64,000 bases of DNA, from assembly GCA_013911885.1 (NCBI GenBank), contig JACESI010000001.1:430966-494965 (forward strand). The letters are read 5' to 3'. Positions 36,585 to 46,141 of the stretch are shown here, piece by piece (the first letter of the stretch is position 1; every line of letters begins with the position of its first letter). Made by a program: the position numbers and the translations under genes. The stretch is from Hyphomicrobiales bacterium. Lineage in GTDB: Bacteria; Pseudomonadota; Alphaproteobacteria; Rhizobiales; JACESI01. The notes under the pieces were generated by a model, which saw only the letters and a program-made list of their open reading frames with translations, was not told the DNA's origin and ran no database searches.

Positions 36585-38219
36585 GTGAATAGCGTTGTTG
36601 CGACGATTCAAAAGTTTGGCCCGGCCAGAATTGGTGCAATGGCGATCGTTACCGGTCTCCTGCTCGCTTTTTTTGCATTTATTTCGGTGAAAGTGACGAC
36701 ACCCGGAATGGCGCCGCTTTACACCGATCTCTCGTTTGAGGATTCGACCGCCATCGTCGAATATCTGGACACCCAGAATATCGCCTATGTCCTGAGCAAG
36801 AATGGCAGCGCGATCTCGATTGATCAGGACAAGGTGCTGCGCACCCGCATGGCGCTTGCCGGTGAGGGGCTGCCGCTTGGCGGATCGGTCGGTTATGAGA
36901 TTTTCGACAAGACGGATACGCTCGGCACGACTTCTTTTGTGCAGAACATCAATCATATCCGCGCGCTAGAGGGCGAGCTTGCCCGTTCGATCAAGACCAT
37001 CAATCGGATTCAAGGCGCGCGCGTCCATCTCGTCATCCCGGAGCGCCAGCTCTTCCAGAAAGAGAAAAGCGCGCCGACCGCCTCGATCGCCCTCAAAGTC
37101 CGCGGCGTGCTTGACCCGAGCCAGATACGTGCGATCCAGCATCTCGTCGCCTCCGCGATTGATGGCCTGTCACCAAACCGCGTCTCGATTGTGGACGAGG
37201 CCGGCAACTTGCTTGCCTCCGGTTCGGAGGAAGAAGGCGTTGAGGCCATGATGATAAATGCCCAGACGCGCGCCTTGCAGATTCAGGACACGCTGCGCGC
37301 GCAAATCAATGATCTCGTGACCGGCATAGTCGGGCCGGGCCGGGCGCGGGTGCAGGTCGCAGCAGAACTCGAGATGAACCGTGTGACCCAGACCTCGGAT
37401 GTTTTCGATCCTGAAAGCCAGGTCGTCCGCTCGACGCAGAACCGCAATCAGGAAAGCGAAAGCCAAGAGCGCAAGCCGGGCGACGGCGTGACAGTCGGCA
37501 ACGAACTTCCCGCCGCGACCGCCGCTGCAACCAATCCGGACGAAAGCGAATCCTCCGCCAATACCGAGGAGGTTGTGAATTATGAAATTTCCCGCACAAC
37601 CACAACGCAGGTGAAGGAACCAGGTTCGATCAAACGGCTTTCTGTCGCCGTGCTCGTGGATGGCATCTATACACGCAATCAGGACGGCACCTACACCTAT
37701 TCCCAGCGCACCGAAGAGGAACTCGGCCGCATCGCCGCCCTTGTCCGCTCGGCAGTCGGCTTCGACGAAGCGCGTGGTGACAAGGTCGAGGTGGTCAATC
37801 TCGAATTTGCTGAAAAACCAGTCGACTCGACGATTGATATCAGCGAAGATTCGACCTTCTCCTTCACAAAATACGATTATTTCCGAATTGCCGAGCTGGT
37901 GGTGATCGCGGTTCTGACGCTGCTGGTTCTTTTCGTGGTGGTGCGTCCGCTGCTGCGTCGCGTCCTCGACAACACCTTGCCCGGAACCGCTGAAGAAGGC
38001 GGAGCGAACGGTGCGGCTTCTGCGCGGGCGGGAGCGGAGCGCAACCAGATGGAACTGAACACGATGCTTCTTGACAATCCTGCGGCCCAGCAGATCGCCA
38101 GGGCGAAACAACTCGGCAATATCCGCGCGGAAGTGGTCCAGCAGATTGGCGGCATGGTCGTTCAAAGCCCCGATGCGGCAACCGAGGTTGTGCGGACATT
38201 GCTGATGGAGCCTGCGTAA
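36585..38219 (+). CDS. fliF: Flagellar MS-ring protein
   Basis: FliF (544 residues) forms the MS ring. It has an early membrane helix (ARIGAMAIVTGLLLAFFAFI), ring-building motifs (YTDLSFEDSTAIVEYLD, RALEGELARSIKTI, ARVHLVIPE), an acidic linker, and a second helix (YFRIAELVVIAVLTLLVLF) before the C-terminal FliG-binding tail. GTG at 36585 has AAGGGTGG upstream and is preferred over a GTG at 36522. It starts the fliFGHN-flbD operon; fliG follows without a gap. Confidence 0.93.
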   Translation: MNSVVATIQKFGPARIGAMAIVTGLLLAFFAFISVKVTTPGMAPLYTDLSFEDSTAIVEYLDTQNIAYVLSKNGSAISIDQDKVLRTRMALAGEGLPLGGSVGYEIFDKTDTLGTTSFVQNINHIRALEGELARSIKTINRIQGARVHLVIPERQLFQKEKSAPTASIALKVRGVLDPSQIRAIQHLVASAIDGLSPNRVSIVDEAGNLLASGSEEEGVEAMMINAQTRALQIQDTLRAQINDLVTGIVGPGRARVQVAAELEMNRVTQTSDVFDPESQVVRSTQNRNQESESQERKPGDGVTVGNELPAATAAATNPDESESSANTEEVVNYEISRTTTTQVKEPGSIKRLSVAVLVDGIYTRNQDGTYTYSQRTEEELGRIAALVRSAVGFDEARGDKVEVVNLEFAEKPVDSTIDISEDSTFSFTKYDYFRIAELVVIAVLTLLVLFVVVRPLLRRVLDNTLPGTAEEGGANGAASARAGAERNQMELNTMLLDNPAAQQIARAKQLGNIRAEVVQQIGGMVVQSPDAATEVVRTLLMEPA

Positions 38220-39266
38220 ATGGCTGAACAAACCACAGCAATCGCGACAGCCGATAGCCCGGTTAACGAAGCCGACATGAGCGGACCGCAGCGTGCAGCC
38301 GCGCTTTTGCTCGCCCTCGGTGAAGAGCATGGCAAGGAAATCTGGATGCGGCTCGACGAGGAAGAAATCCGCATTGTTTCCGTCGCCATGGCGCAGCTTG
38401 GCAATGTCCAGCCACAGGCATTCGAGGATGTGCTGGTGGATTTCGTCACGCGGCTTTCCGCCGACGGATCAATGAGCGGGGGCATCTCGAGCACCGAAAA
38501 ACTGCTTCGCTCCTTCCTGCCGGAGGAGCGCGTGTCCATGATCATGGAAGAAATCCGCGGCCCATCGGGTCGCAACATGTGGGAGAAACTCTCGAACGTA
38601 CAGGCAACAGTGCTCGCGAACTATCTCAAGAACGAATATCCGCAGACCGTGGCTGTCGTCCTGTCGAGGATTGCGACGGAACACTCAGCCTCTGTTCTCA
38701 GCAATTTGCCGGAAGAATTTGCCCTGGAGGTGGTCGGGCGCATGCTGGCCATGGAATCTGTGCAGACCGATGTGCTGGAAAAGGTTGAAAAAACGCTGCG
38801 CCAGGAATTCATGTCGAACCTCGCCCGCACCCGCAAGCGCGACCCGCACGAACTTATGGCCGGCATCTTCAACAATTTCGATCGCCAGACGGAAGCCCGC
38901 TTCCTGACCGCGCTCGAGGAAGAAAGCCGGGAATCCGCTGAGCGCATCAAGCAGCTGATGTTTACATTCGATGATCTCGGCAAGCTCGACACCGGGTCTG
39001 TTCAGACCCTTCTGCGCGATGTCGAAAAGTCCGATCTTGCAAAATCCCTCAAAGGGGCGAGCGAAACCCTGCGCGAATTCTTCTTCGCCAACATGTCGCA
39101 GCGCGCGGCGAAACTGCTCAAGGACGACATGGAGGCCCTCGGGCCGATGCGCCTCAGCGATGTCGACGAAGCGCAGAACAAGCTCGTCGCCCGCGCGAAA
39201 CGCCTCGCGGATGCCGGTGAAATTATTGTCCAGAAAGGACAGAACGAAGAAGAGATGATCTATTGA
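38220..39266 (+). CDS. fliG: Flagellar motor switch protein FliG
   Basis: FliG (348 residues) couples MS ring, C ring and stator. It shows the N-terminal AALLLALGEEHGKEIW, the middle EYPQTVAVVLSRI, and the C-terminal motor domain MFTFDDLGKLDTGSVQTLLRDVEKSDLAKSLKGA with the charged stator-facing residues. Its ATG abuts the fliF stop, and its own stop overlaps the fliH start. Confidence 0.96.
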   Translation: MAEQTTAIATADSPVNEADMSGPQRAAALLLALGEEHGKEIWMRLDEEEIRIVSVAMAQLGNVQPQAFEDVLVDFVTRLSADGSMSGGISSTEKLLRSFLPEERVSMIMEEIRGPSGRNMWEKLSNVQATVLANYLKNEYPQTVAVVLSRIATEHSASVLSNLPEEFALEVVGRMLAMESVQTDVLEKVEKTLRQEFMSNLARTRKRDPHELMAGIFNNFDRQTEARFLTALEEESRESAERIKQLMFTFDDLGKLDTGSVQTLLRDVEKSDLAKSLKGASETLREFFFANMSQRAAKLLKDDMEALGPMRLSDVDEAQNKLVARAKRLADAGEIIVQKGQNEEEMIY

Positions 39267-39937
39267 TGAGTATCGATGTTCTCGACAAAACCGAATCGAC
39301 GCCGTTCTTCTTCGATGTCAATTTTGCAGCGCCGGAGACGGCAAGGCCGATTCCCACAATTCCCCTTCCGGACCATGAAACCGCGCTCGTGATCGCTGAG
39401 GAAAACGGTTACAAGCGCGGGCTGGAGGCCGGTCGCGCGGGGGAAGAAGCACGTCTTGCAAACGAGGCGAGACGCATCGCGACTGCGGCTGAAAACATTC
39501 TCGCCGCCATCGATGGCGACCGCAAACGGCTGGAGCGCGATAGCGCCGAACTCGCGCTTGCGATTGCGCGCAAGCTTTCCGCCGCAGCACTCGACCGGTT
39601 CCCGCTCGCAGATATCGAGCAATTGATCTCGGATTGCCTGTCACCCCTGCGCGCCACACCCCATCTCGTCGTGCGCCTGCATGAACGTGATGCGTCGGCG
39701 ATCAAGGAGACGGTCGGAAAATTCGCCCGTGAAGCTGGCTTCGAAGGGCGGTTCGTCGTGCTTGGTGAGCCGGATTTTGCGCCCGGCGATTGCAGGATCG
39801 AATGGGCGGACGGCGGCATTATCCGCGACCGCGCCAAGGCGGAAGCTGCTATTGCGGCGAGCTTTGATGCGTATTTTCAATCCCGGGGCGATGTTGGCGA
39901 AGACGCGGCGACAGCGATTACCGGGCCACGGACATGA
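39266..39937 (+). CDS. fliH: FliH/FlbE-like export ATPase regulator
   Basis: A 223-residue FliH-like protein, called FlbE in Caulobacter. It has the Gly-rich repeat region (ENGYKRGLEAGRAGEEARLANEARR), a helical coil and a C-terminal domain (FVVLGEPDFAPGDCRIEWADGGIIRDR). It sits between fliG and fliN in the same order as Caulobacter. The start ATG at 39266 overlaps the fliG stop. FliH tethers the FliI ATPase to the C ring. Confidence 0.85.
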   Translation: MSIDVLDKTESTPFFFDVNFAAPETARPIPTIPLPDHETALVIAEENGYKRGLEAGRAGEEARLANEARRIATAAENILAAIDGDRKRLERDSAELALAIARKLSAAALDRFPLADIEQLISDCLSPLRATPHLVVRLHERDASAIKETVGKFAREAGFEGRFVVLGEPDFAPGDCRIEWADGGIIRDRAKAEAAIAASFDAYFQSRGDVGEDAATAITGPRT

Positions 39938-39958
39938 CGATAAAAGGAGTGGCCAGCC

Positions 39959-40291
39959 ATGGCTGAAGAACCTGGAAGAGAAGATGTCGGATTGGTCGAA
40001 TACAACAAGCCACCGGAGCAGACCGACGATGGCATTGTCGAGCAGAAGCGTCCGGCAGACCTTCAGACTGTTTTTGATGCGCCGGTCACCGTGTCGGCGG
40101 TCCTTGGTCATTCGCGCATGAAAGTGTCTGATCTCATCAAGATGGACAAGGGCTCCATTCTCGAACTCGACCGCAAGGTCGGCGAGAGTATCGATATCTA
40201 TGTGAACAATCGTCTCGTTGCGCGCGGTGAAGTCGTGCTCGTCGACAAACAACTCGGCGTTACGATGACCGAGATCATTTCTCAGGACTAG
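39959..40291 (+). CDS. fliN: Flagellar motor switch protein FliN
   Basis: FliN (110 residues) is a small C-ring SpoA-domain protein: PVTVSAVLGHSRMKVSDLIKMDKGSILELDRKVGESIDIYVNNRLVARGEVVLVD is the typical core in shorter runs. AAGGAG precedes it. It sits between fliH and flbD. Confidence 0.95.
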   Translation: MAEEPGREDVGLVEYNKPPEQTDDGIVEQKRPADLQTVFDAPVTVSAVLGHSRMKVSDLIKMDKGSILELDRKVGESIDIYVNNRLVARGEVVLVDKQLGVTMTEIISQD

Positions 40292-40303
40292 AAGGACAGA
40301 ACC

Positions 40304-41686
40304 ATGCGGCTTCTCATTATTGGTCCCCTCCACGGCCAGCTTTCCACCGCCACAAAGATCGCCATGGAGCGCGGGGCGAAGGTCATGCATGTCGACGACA
40401 TAGCCGGCGCGCTTGCGACCTTGCGTTCGGGCAAGGGGGCCGACCTTCTTTTCGTCGATGTGGCGATTAATATCGCACAGCTCGTGACCCAACTCGAATT
40501 CGAGCGGATCCACGTGCCGATCGTTGCCTGCGGTATCGCAGCCGATGCCGCCGCCGCCGTTGCCGCGATCCGTGCCGGGGCCAAGGAATATGTGCCGCTG
40601 CCACCAGACCCGGAACTGATTGCAGCGGTGATCGCCGCCGTCGCCCAGGAAACCGCCGATTTCATTTTCCGCGACGTGGCGATGAACCATGTTGTCAAGC
40701 TTGCCGAGCAGATTGCGCCCTCGGATGCTTCCGTGCTGATCACCGGCGAGAGCGGGACCGGCAAGGAAGTAATTGCGAAATTCGTTCATCTGAAATCGAA
40801 CCGTGCGAGCCGCCCGTTCATTTCTGTCAATTGCGCGGCGATTCCGGAAAATCTTCTCGAATCGGAACTTTTCGGCCACGAGAAGGGCGCCTTTACCGGT
40901 GCTATCCAGCGGCGCATCGGGAAATTCGAGGAAGCCGATGGCGGAACGCTTCTGCTTGACGAAATCAGCGAGATGGATGTGCGGCTTCAGGCGAAGCTTC
41001 TGCGCGCGATACAGGAACGTGTCATCGACCGCGTCGGCGGCGGCAAGCCGGTCCCGGTCAATATCCGCATTCTGGCGACCTCCAACCGCAACCTGAAAGA
41101 AGCGGTGAAACAAGGCTCCTTCCGCGAAGACCTTCTCTACCGGTTGAACGTTGTCAATCTGGCCTTGCCGGCTTTGCGTCAGCGCCCGGATGATATCATC
41201 GCGCTCGCGCGCCATTTCGCTGCGAAATATTCAAGAGGAAACGGCCTGAAAGACCGCCCCCTCGGGCCGGAGACGGAGCGGCTCCTGATGCGCAATCCCT
41301 GGCCCGGCAACGTGCGCGAACTTGAAAACACGATACACCGCGCCGTTCTCATCGCGACCGGCGACACGATTGGGCCTGAAGCCATCATCATGCCGGACGG
41401 CACGGATTTCGGCGACACGATGATCGGTGTCGCTCATGACAATGTGGCGCGGCAGGCAGCGCTGACGGCGGAAGCGGTGACCCGTACACTGGTCGGTGCA
41501 ACGCTTGCCGATGTCGAACGTGATCTCATCCTCGATACGCTCGACCATTGTCTCGGCAATCGCACGCACGCCGCCAATATCCTCGGCATCTCGATCCGCA
41601 CCCTGCGCAACAAATTACGCCTCTATATGGACGAAGGCATGGAAATCCCGCAACACGGCGAAATCCGCAGCGCTATGGCAGGATGA
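40304..41686 (+). CDS. flbD: Sigma-54-dependent flagellar regulator FlbD
   Basis: FlbD (460 residues) is an NtrC-type activator. The N-terminal receiver-like domain ([18 protein letters not shown]) is followed by the AAA+ domain with Walker A GESGTGKE, the sigma-54 contact loop GAFTGA, and Walker [12 protein letters not shown], and by a C-terminal Fis-type HTH ([17 protein letters not shown]). In Caulobacter FlbD activates late flagellar genes and represses fliF. It is the last gene of the fliF operon. Confidence 0.95.
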   Translation: MRLLIIGPLHGQLSTATKIAMERGAKVMHVDDIAGALATLRSGKGADLLFVDVAINIAQLVTQLEFERIHVPIVACGIAADAAAAVAAIRAGAKEYVPLPPDPELIAAVIAAVAQETADFIFRDVAMNHVVKLAEQIAPSDASVLITGESGTGKEVIAKFVHLKSNRASRPFISVNCAAIPENLLESELFGHEKGAFTGAIQRRIGKFEEADGGTLLLDEISEMDVRLQAKLLRAIQERVIDRVGGGKPVPVNIRILATSNRNLKEAVKQGSFREDLLYRLNVVNLALPALRQRPDDIIALARHFAAKYSRGNGLKDRPLGPETERLLMRNPWPGNVRELENTIHRAVLIATGDTIGPEAIIMPDGTDFGDTMIGVAHDNVARQAALTAEAVTRTLVGATLADVERDLILDTLDHCLGNRTHAANILGISIRTLRNKLRLYMDEGMEIPQHGEIRSAMAG

Positions 41687-41693
41687 AAGGCGA

Positions 41694-41846
41694 TCAGAAG
41701 CCGAAACATCCTGCGATTTCGGCGATGCGCAGTTCCAGCCAGATTGCTGCGCCGTTCGATATCCATGCGAGGGCGGCCCCGCTGAGGAGAGCGGAGATGA
41801 TGAGCACAATGGCGGCGGTCGAGAGGGTCTCAAGCGATCGGATCAT
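41694..41846 (-). CDS. Small membrane protein downstream of SCO1
   Basis: An unannotated 50-codon frame, MIRSLETLSTAAIVLIISAL then LSGAALAWISNGAAIWL, with one membrane helix and a short tail. It begins 18 bases after the SCO1 stop and ends within 10 bases of the converging flbD. The ribosome site is weak. The helix and the position suggest a real small protein in the copper-delivery unit, but support is limited. Confidence 0.45.
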   Translation of the reverse strand: MIRSLETLSTAAIVLIISALLSGAALAWISNGAAIWLELRIAEIAGCFGF

Positions 41847-41864
41847 GAGGCAATTCTAGCGGAT

Positions 41865-42473
41865 TTAGCCGCGCTTGACGAGGAGTTTCAGCTTGTCGAG
41901 AGCGACACCCTCGTCTTCGCCATAGGCGATCGTCGAGACGAAATTGCTTTTGGCATCGAGCAGGATCACGACCGCGCTGTGATCCATCGTATAATTGCCG
42001 TCGCCAGTGCGCACCTTGCGGGAATAGACCCGGTAATTCTTGAGCAGCCGCTCGACCTGTTCCGGTGTGCCGGTAATCCCGGTGATCCGGTCGGAAAACG
42101 CGGTGACATAATCCTTCATGATTTCCGGCGTATCGCGCTCGGGGTCGACCGTCACGAAATAGCTTTTGATGGTCTGTCCGTCATCGCCCATTTTCGCGAG
42201 CCATCCCGCCATGTCCGAAAGCGTGGTCGGGCAGATTTCGGGGCAATGGGTGAAGCCGAAAAAGACAAGGCTGGGAGAGCCTGAAAAAGCGGCTTCGGTG
42301 ATGGTCGCACCGTTGTGATCGACCGCAACGAACGGACCGCCAATGGCGGCTGTGCCTGTTGTTGTCAGAACCGGCTTCGGGGCAAGTCCGTTCATATAGA
42401 AATATCCGCCCGCCGCGCCGCCAACGACGGCAACAAGACCCCAGAGTGCATATTGTAAGGTTTTGAAGGACAT
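41865..42473 (-). CDS. SCO1/SenC copper chaperone
   Basis: A 202-residue SCO-family protein. An N-terminal membrane anchor (ALWGLVAVVGGAAGGYFYM) is followed by a thioredoxin-like domain with the copper ligands in GFTHCPEICPT and a distant His in MDHSAVVILLD. These proteins deliver copper to the CuA site of cytochrome oxidase or act as thiol reductases. The CxxxC motif is complete. A 50-codon membrane protein follows on the same strand. Confidence 0.9.
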   Translation of the reverse strand: MSFKTLQYALWGLVAVVGGAAGGYFYMNGLAPKPVLTTTGTAAIGGPFVAVDHNGATITEAAFSGSPSLVFFGFTHCPEICPTTLSDMAGWLAKMGDDGQTIKSYFVTVDPERDTPEIMKDYVTAFSDRITGITGTPEQVERLLKNYRVYSRKVRTGDGNYTMDHSAVVILLDAKSNFVSTIAYGEDEGVALDKLKLLVKRG

Positions 42474-42730
42474 AGAGTACTCCCAGTCTTTGTTGTTCGA
42501 GTGTCAGGCCAGGGCCCTGCCACAGCGCAGGGTCTTTGTTGCCCTCTTCTTTAAGCCAAGCGCACCTGCCCGGGCAATCTGCGAAACGCACTGACAAGGC
42601 TCACTTTTTAGCGAGGCAGGTCGCGCCGTCAGGGCGGGGCACGCCAATTGTGGCATTTTTATCAGTCGTACGAAACTCGGGTGCTGTTTTACCGCGTTAT
42701 CGTCATCACTTTGTCTGTGCCTGGTTAAAA

Positions 42731-42771
42731 TTAACCTCGCCTTAACCATGAAAGCGGCAAAAATTGCCTAG
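42731..42771 (+). promoter_or_regulatory. flhA promoter: CtrA box and TTGCCTAG
   Basis: TTAA, 7 bases (cctcgcc), TTAAC at 42731-42746 matches the CtrA consensus exactly. TTGCCTAG at 42764-42771 follows after 17 bases, as in the fliF promoter. The flhA start is about 70 bases further on. Confidence 0.75.
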
Positions 42772-42843
42772 CTGGGTGACGCTCTTCAAGGGAAGTCCTT
42801 GAGGGTATTGCTGTCATATTTCAAACAGGTTGGCAGGGCTGGG

Positions 42844-44967
42844 ATGAGCGATATCAGTGTCGATAGTGGCGCCGCGGCGCAATCGGGAAAGTCCCCGCTC
42901 AAAGCCTTTGGCAATTTTCTGAGACAGGGCGATATCGGTCTCGCGCTTGCGGTCATCGTCATTCTGGTGATGCTGATCCTACCGATGCCACCGGGCTTGC
43001 TGGACGTTTTCCTGGCGATTTCGATCACCTTTTCCGTGCTCATCCTGATGACGGCCCTGTTCATCCATACGCCGCTCGAATTCTCCAGTTTTCCGACAAT
43101 CCTTCTGATTGCCACCATGCTGCGCCTTGCGCTCAATCTTGGCTCGACCCGCCTCATTCTCGAGAACGGACATGAGGGAACAGCCGCGGCCGGCCATGTG
43201 ATCGAAGCATTTGGCAATTTCATCTCGCGCGGCAATTTCGTCATTGGCCTCATCGTCTTTGCCATTCTGGTGATCGTGAATTTCATCGTCATCACCAAGG
43301 GTTCGGGCAGGATCGCGGAAGTCGCGGCGCGCTTCAGCCTTGATGCCATGCCCGGTAAGCAGCTGGCGATTGATGCGGATCTTTCCGCAGGCATCATCAG
43401 CGAAGCCGAAGCGCGCGAGCGCCGCAAGAATCTCGAAGAGGAGAGCGCCTTTTTCGGTGCCATGGATGGTGCGTCGAAATTCGTGCGCGGCGATGCGATT
43501 GCCGGTCTGATGATCACCTTCATCAACGTGGTTGGCGGCATTTTCATCGGCATCGTTCAGAAGGATCTGTCTTTTGCCGAAGCGGGCCACACTTATACGC
43601 TTCTCACCATCGGCGATGGTCTGGTAAGCCAGATCCCGGCCCTGATCGTCTCGACGGCCGCCGGTCTTCTGGTCTCGAAAGCAGGCGTGCGCGGGGCTGC
43701 GGAAAAGGCGATGTTCAGCCAGCTCACGCATTATCCGAAAGCCTTTGGCATGTCGGCCTTCGTGATGAGCTTCATGGCGGTTCTGCCGGGCATGCCGACG
43801 CTGATCTTTCTCGTTCTTGCCGGCGGTTCAGGCTATCTCGCCTATCTCGGCACGCAGAAACAAAAGGCGAGGGCGCAGGATGTGAAAACCAAGGAAGCAA
43901 CCCAGAAAGCGAAAGACGCGCCACCGAAAGAGCCGAATATCCGCGACAGCCTGAAAATGGACGATCTCAGGATCGAGGTTGGCTACGGACTGTTGTCGAT
44001 GATCAATGAAAGCAACGGATCGGATCGCCTGACCGAGCAGATCAAGGCGCTGCGCCGTCAGCTTGCCAATGATCTGGGCTTCGTCATGCCGTCGGTTCGT
44101 CTTCTCGACAATCTCCAGAGTCCGCCGAACAATTATGAAATCAAGGTCAAGGAAGTGCCCGCGGGCGGTGGAGAAATCTATCCCGAGCAACTGATGGTGA
44201 TGGATCCGAGCGGCGGAAAAGTCGCTTTGCCGGGCCGCGTCACCACGGAGCCGACCTTCGGTCTTCCCGCTACCTGGATCGACCGCGACCGCCGCCCGGA
44301 AGCCGAGGCGCGGGGCTATACCGTGGTCGACCCAGCAACGGTGATCTCGACCCATCTCTCGGAAGTCATGAAGGGCAATGTTGCCGAGCTTCTGTCTTAT
44401 TCGGTCGTTCAGGATCTATTGAGCGAACTCACCCCGCAGCAATCGAAACTGGTCGAGGACATGGTGCCGAGCCAGATCACGGTGAGCGGCATCCAGCGCG
44501 TGCTTCAGGGACTTCTGGCCGAGCGTGTTTCAATCCGTGATCTGCCGTCGATCCTCGAGGCAATCGCGGAGGCTGCCGGCGCCATCCGCTCGACATCAGG
44601 GCTGGTCGAACATGTCCGCTCGCGCCTTGCGCGCCAGATCACCGCGCAGAACCTGTCGCACAACGGTTATCTGCCGATGATCACGCTCTCGCCCGCCTGG
44701 GAAAACGCGTTTGCCGAGGCGCTGGTCGGTGATGGCGAGGAGCGCCAGCTTGCGATTGCGCCGTCGAAGATACAGGAATTCGTCATATCCGTGCGGGATG
44801 CCTTCGAGGCGGCGGCGCGGGCGGGCGAGGTGCCAATCCTTCTCGCAAGCCCGGGCATACGCAGTCATGTCCGCTCGATTGTCGAACGCTTCCGCCCGCA
44901 GACCGCGATCATGTCTCAGGCGGAGGTGCATCCGAGAGCAAAACTGAAGACGGTCGGAACAATCTAG
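42844..44967 (+). CDS. flhA: Flagellar export protein FlhA
   Basis: FlhA (707 residues) is the main export-gate protein. About eight membrane helices fill the first 330 residues, including the FHIPEP-family loop with LDAMPGKQLAIDADLSAG and GAMDGASKFVRGDAIAG. The soluble cytoplasmic domain follows (LRIEVGYGLLSMINES, LPSILEAIAEAA). The ATG at 42844 gives the family length; a TTG at 42799 is possible. It stands alone after its CtrA-type promoter. Confidence 0.95.
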   Translation: MSDISVDSGAAAQSGKSPLKAFGNFLRQGDIGLALAVIVILVMLILPMPPGLLDVFLAISITFSVLILMTALFIHTPLEFSSFPTILLIATMLRLALNLGSTRLILENGHEGTAAAGHVIEAFGNFISRGNFVIGLIVFAILVIVNFIVITKGSGRIAEVAARFSLDAMPGKQLAIDADLSAGIISEAEARERRKNLEEESAFFGAMDGASKFVRGDAIAGLMITFINVVGGIFIGIVQKDLSFAEAGHTYTLLTIGDGLVSQIPALIVSTAAGLLVSKAGVRGAAEKAMFSQLTHYPKAFGMSAFVMSFMAVLPGMPTLIFLVLAGGSGYLAYLGTQKQKARAQDVKTKEATQKAKDAPPKEPNIRDSLKMDDLRIEVGYGLLSMINESNGSDRLTEQIKALRRQLANDLGFVMPSVRLLDNLQSPPNNYEIKVKEVPAGGGEIYPEQLMVMDPSGGKVALPGRVTTEPTFGLPATWIDRDRRPEAEARGYTVVDPATVISTHLSEVMKGNVAELLSYSVVQDLLSELTPQQSKLVEDMVPSQITVSGIQRVLQGLLAERVSIRDLPSILEAIAEAAGAIRSTSGLVEHVRSRLARQITAQNLSHNGYLPMITLSPAWENAFAEALVGDGEERQLAIAPSKIQEFVISVRDAFEAAARAGEVPILLASPGIRSHVRSIVERFRPQTAIMSQAEVHPRAKLKTVGTI

Positions 44968-46100
44968 CGCCGCGGGTCGAGATGATGCTCGACCTTGAAA
45001 CTGTCGGGCAGAGCAAGCTTGTCCGACCGGCCAGCCAGAACATCGCCGAGTGCTGCTGCAACCTTGTGAGCAATCCCGAAACTGACCTTGAAGCCGCCGG
45101 TCGCGACATAGAGCGGCTGATTGGCGAAAAGCTGCCCGACGATCGGCTCCCGCGCATGGCATTTTGGCCGCACACCCGCCCACCGCTCGACGAGATCGGC
45201 CTGCTTGAGCGACGGGCATAGGGCAAAGGCTTTTTCGAGAACGCTGTCGAGCGCACCATCGGTCGCCTTAGCATCCTGCCAGTCTTTTTCGCTGGTCGAG
45301 CCAACGGCGCAGGTACCGTCGTCATGGGCAACGATATAGACCCCGTCGTCATAGATCACCGGCAAGGCGACTTGCCCGGTGAGAGGCTTTGGCAGCCTGA
45401 ACAGAGCCGCCTGCCCCTTGACGCCGCTTCCGATATCAAGCGCAAATACCTGATGCAGATGATCGAAAGTCTGGTAGCCCTGGGCAAGCACGACGGCGCC
45501 GGCGCGCACGCGCTCACGACCGCCATTGAACCGGGCGACACCGTCCGAAAAACCATCAAAGCGCATGCCTTCGCGCACGCTTGCACGCCCCCTCAGCGAG
45601 GCTGCAAGAGCCGCGAGATAAGCGCGCGGCTGAAGCCGGGCAGCGAGCGTGTCAAGCACATAGCCATGCGGTGCAGCATCTGTGGAAAGCCAGTCGCTGA
45701 AGCACGCATCATCGCCGCGCGCAAAGCGGAAATCACCCCATACGGCCGGTGCTGCCGCTTCCCGCTCGCGCGCCACCATGGCAAACCGTTCGGTGCGCAG
45801 CGGCATCAGCCGACCGGAACGGGCATAACCGCAGGAAAGACCGGTCTCCGCCTCAAGTTCGGCAACAAAGCCGGGCAAAGCGCAAAGCGCCTCGAACTGG
45901 AACTGCTTTTTGGCGTTCCAGCCCGTTGGTATATGCGGCATCAGCGCGCCGAGCAGGCCGCCGCTCGGGCCTTGGCCGATCCGATCCGCCTCGGCAAGCA
46001 GAACGGACAGGCCAAGTCCTGCGGCGTGGCGCGCCACCGACAGGCCGAAAATTCCGCCGCCAATGACGACAATTTCAAAAGTCTGGTTGTCTGATCCCAT
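44964..46100 (-). CDS. FAD-dependent oxidoreductase, MnmC oxidase-like
   Basis: A 378-residue DadA-like flavoprotein: IVVIGGGIFGLSVARHAAGLG is the FAD motif, then GPSGGLLGALMPHIP and a C-terminal GFKVSFGIAHKVA. In E. coli the C-terminal half of MnmC is such an oxidase, removing the carboxymethyl group of cmnm5s2U34 in tRNA. Here it is a separate gene, divergent from mnmD with 41 bases between starts, which supports this role. A general amino-acid oxidase is the alternative. AAGGGA precedes the start. Confidence 0.75.
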   Translation of the reverse strand: MGSDNQTFEIVVIGGGIFGLSVARHAAGLGLSVLLAEADRIGQGPSGGLLGALMPHIPTGWNAKKQFQFEALCALPGFVAELEAETGLSCGYARSGRLMPLRTERFAMVAREREAAAPAVWGDFRFARGDDACFSDWLSTDAAPHGYVLDTLAARLQPRAYLAALAASLRGRASVREGMRFDGFSDGVARFNGGRERVRAGAVVLAQGYQTFDHLHQVFALDIGSGVKGQAALFRLPKPLTGQVALPVIYDDGVYIVAHDDGTCAVGSTSEKDWQDAKATDGALDSVLEKAFALCPSLKQADLVERWAGVRPKCHAREPIVGQLFANQPLYVATGGFKVSFGIAHKVAAALGDVLAGRSDKLALPDSFKVEHHLDPRR

Positions 46101-46141
46101 CCGCGTCCCTTAAAACACAGTCAGCGGAAAGGAAAGCGCCG

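Noticed and set aside
39641..41215. 524-codon minus-strand frame over fliH, fliN and flbD
   Set aside because: Antisense shadow of well-identified flagellar genes.
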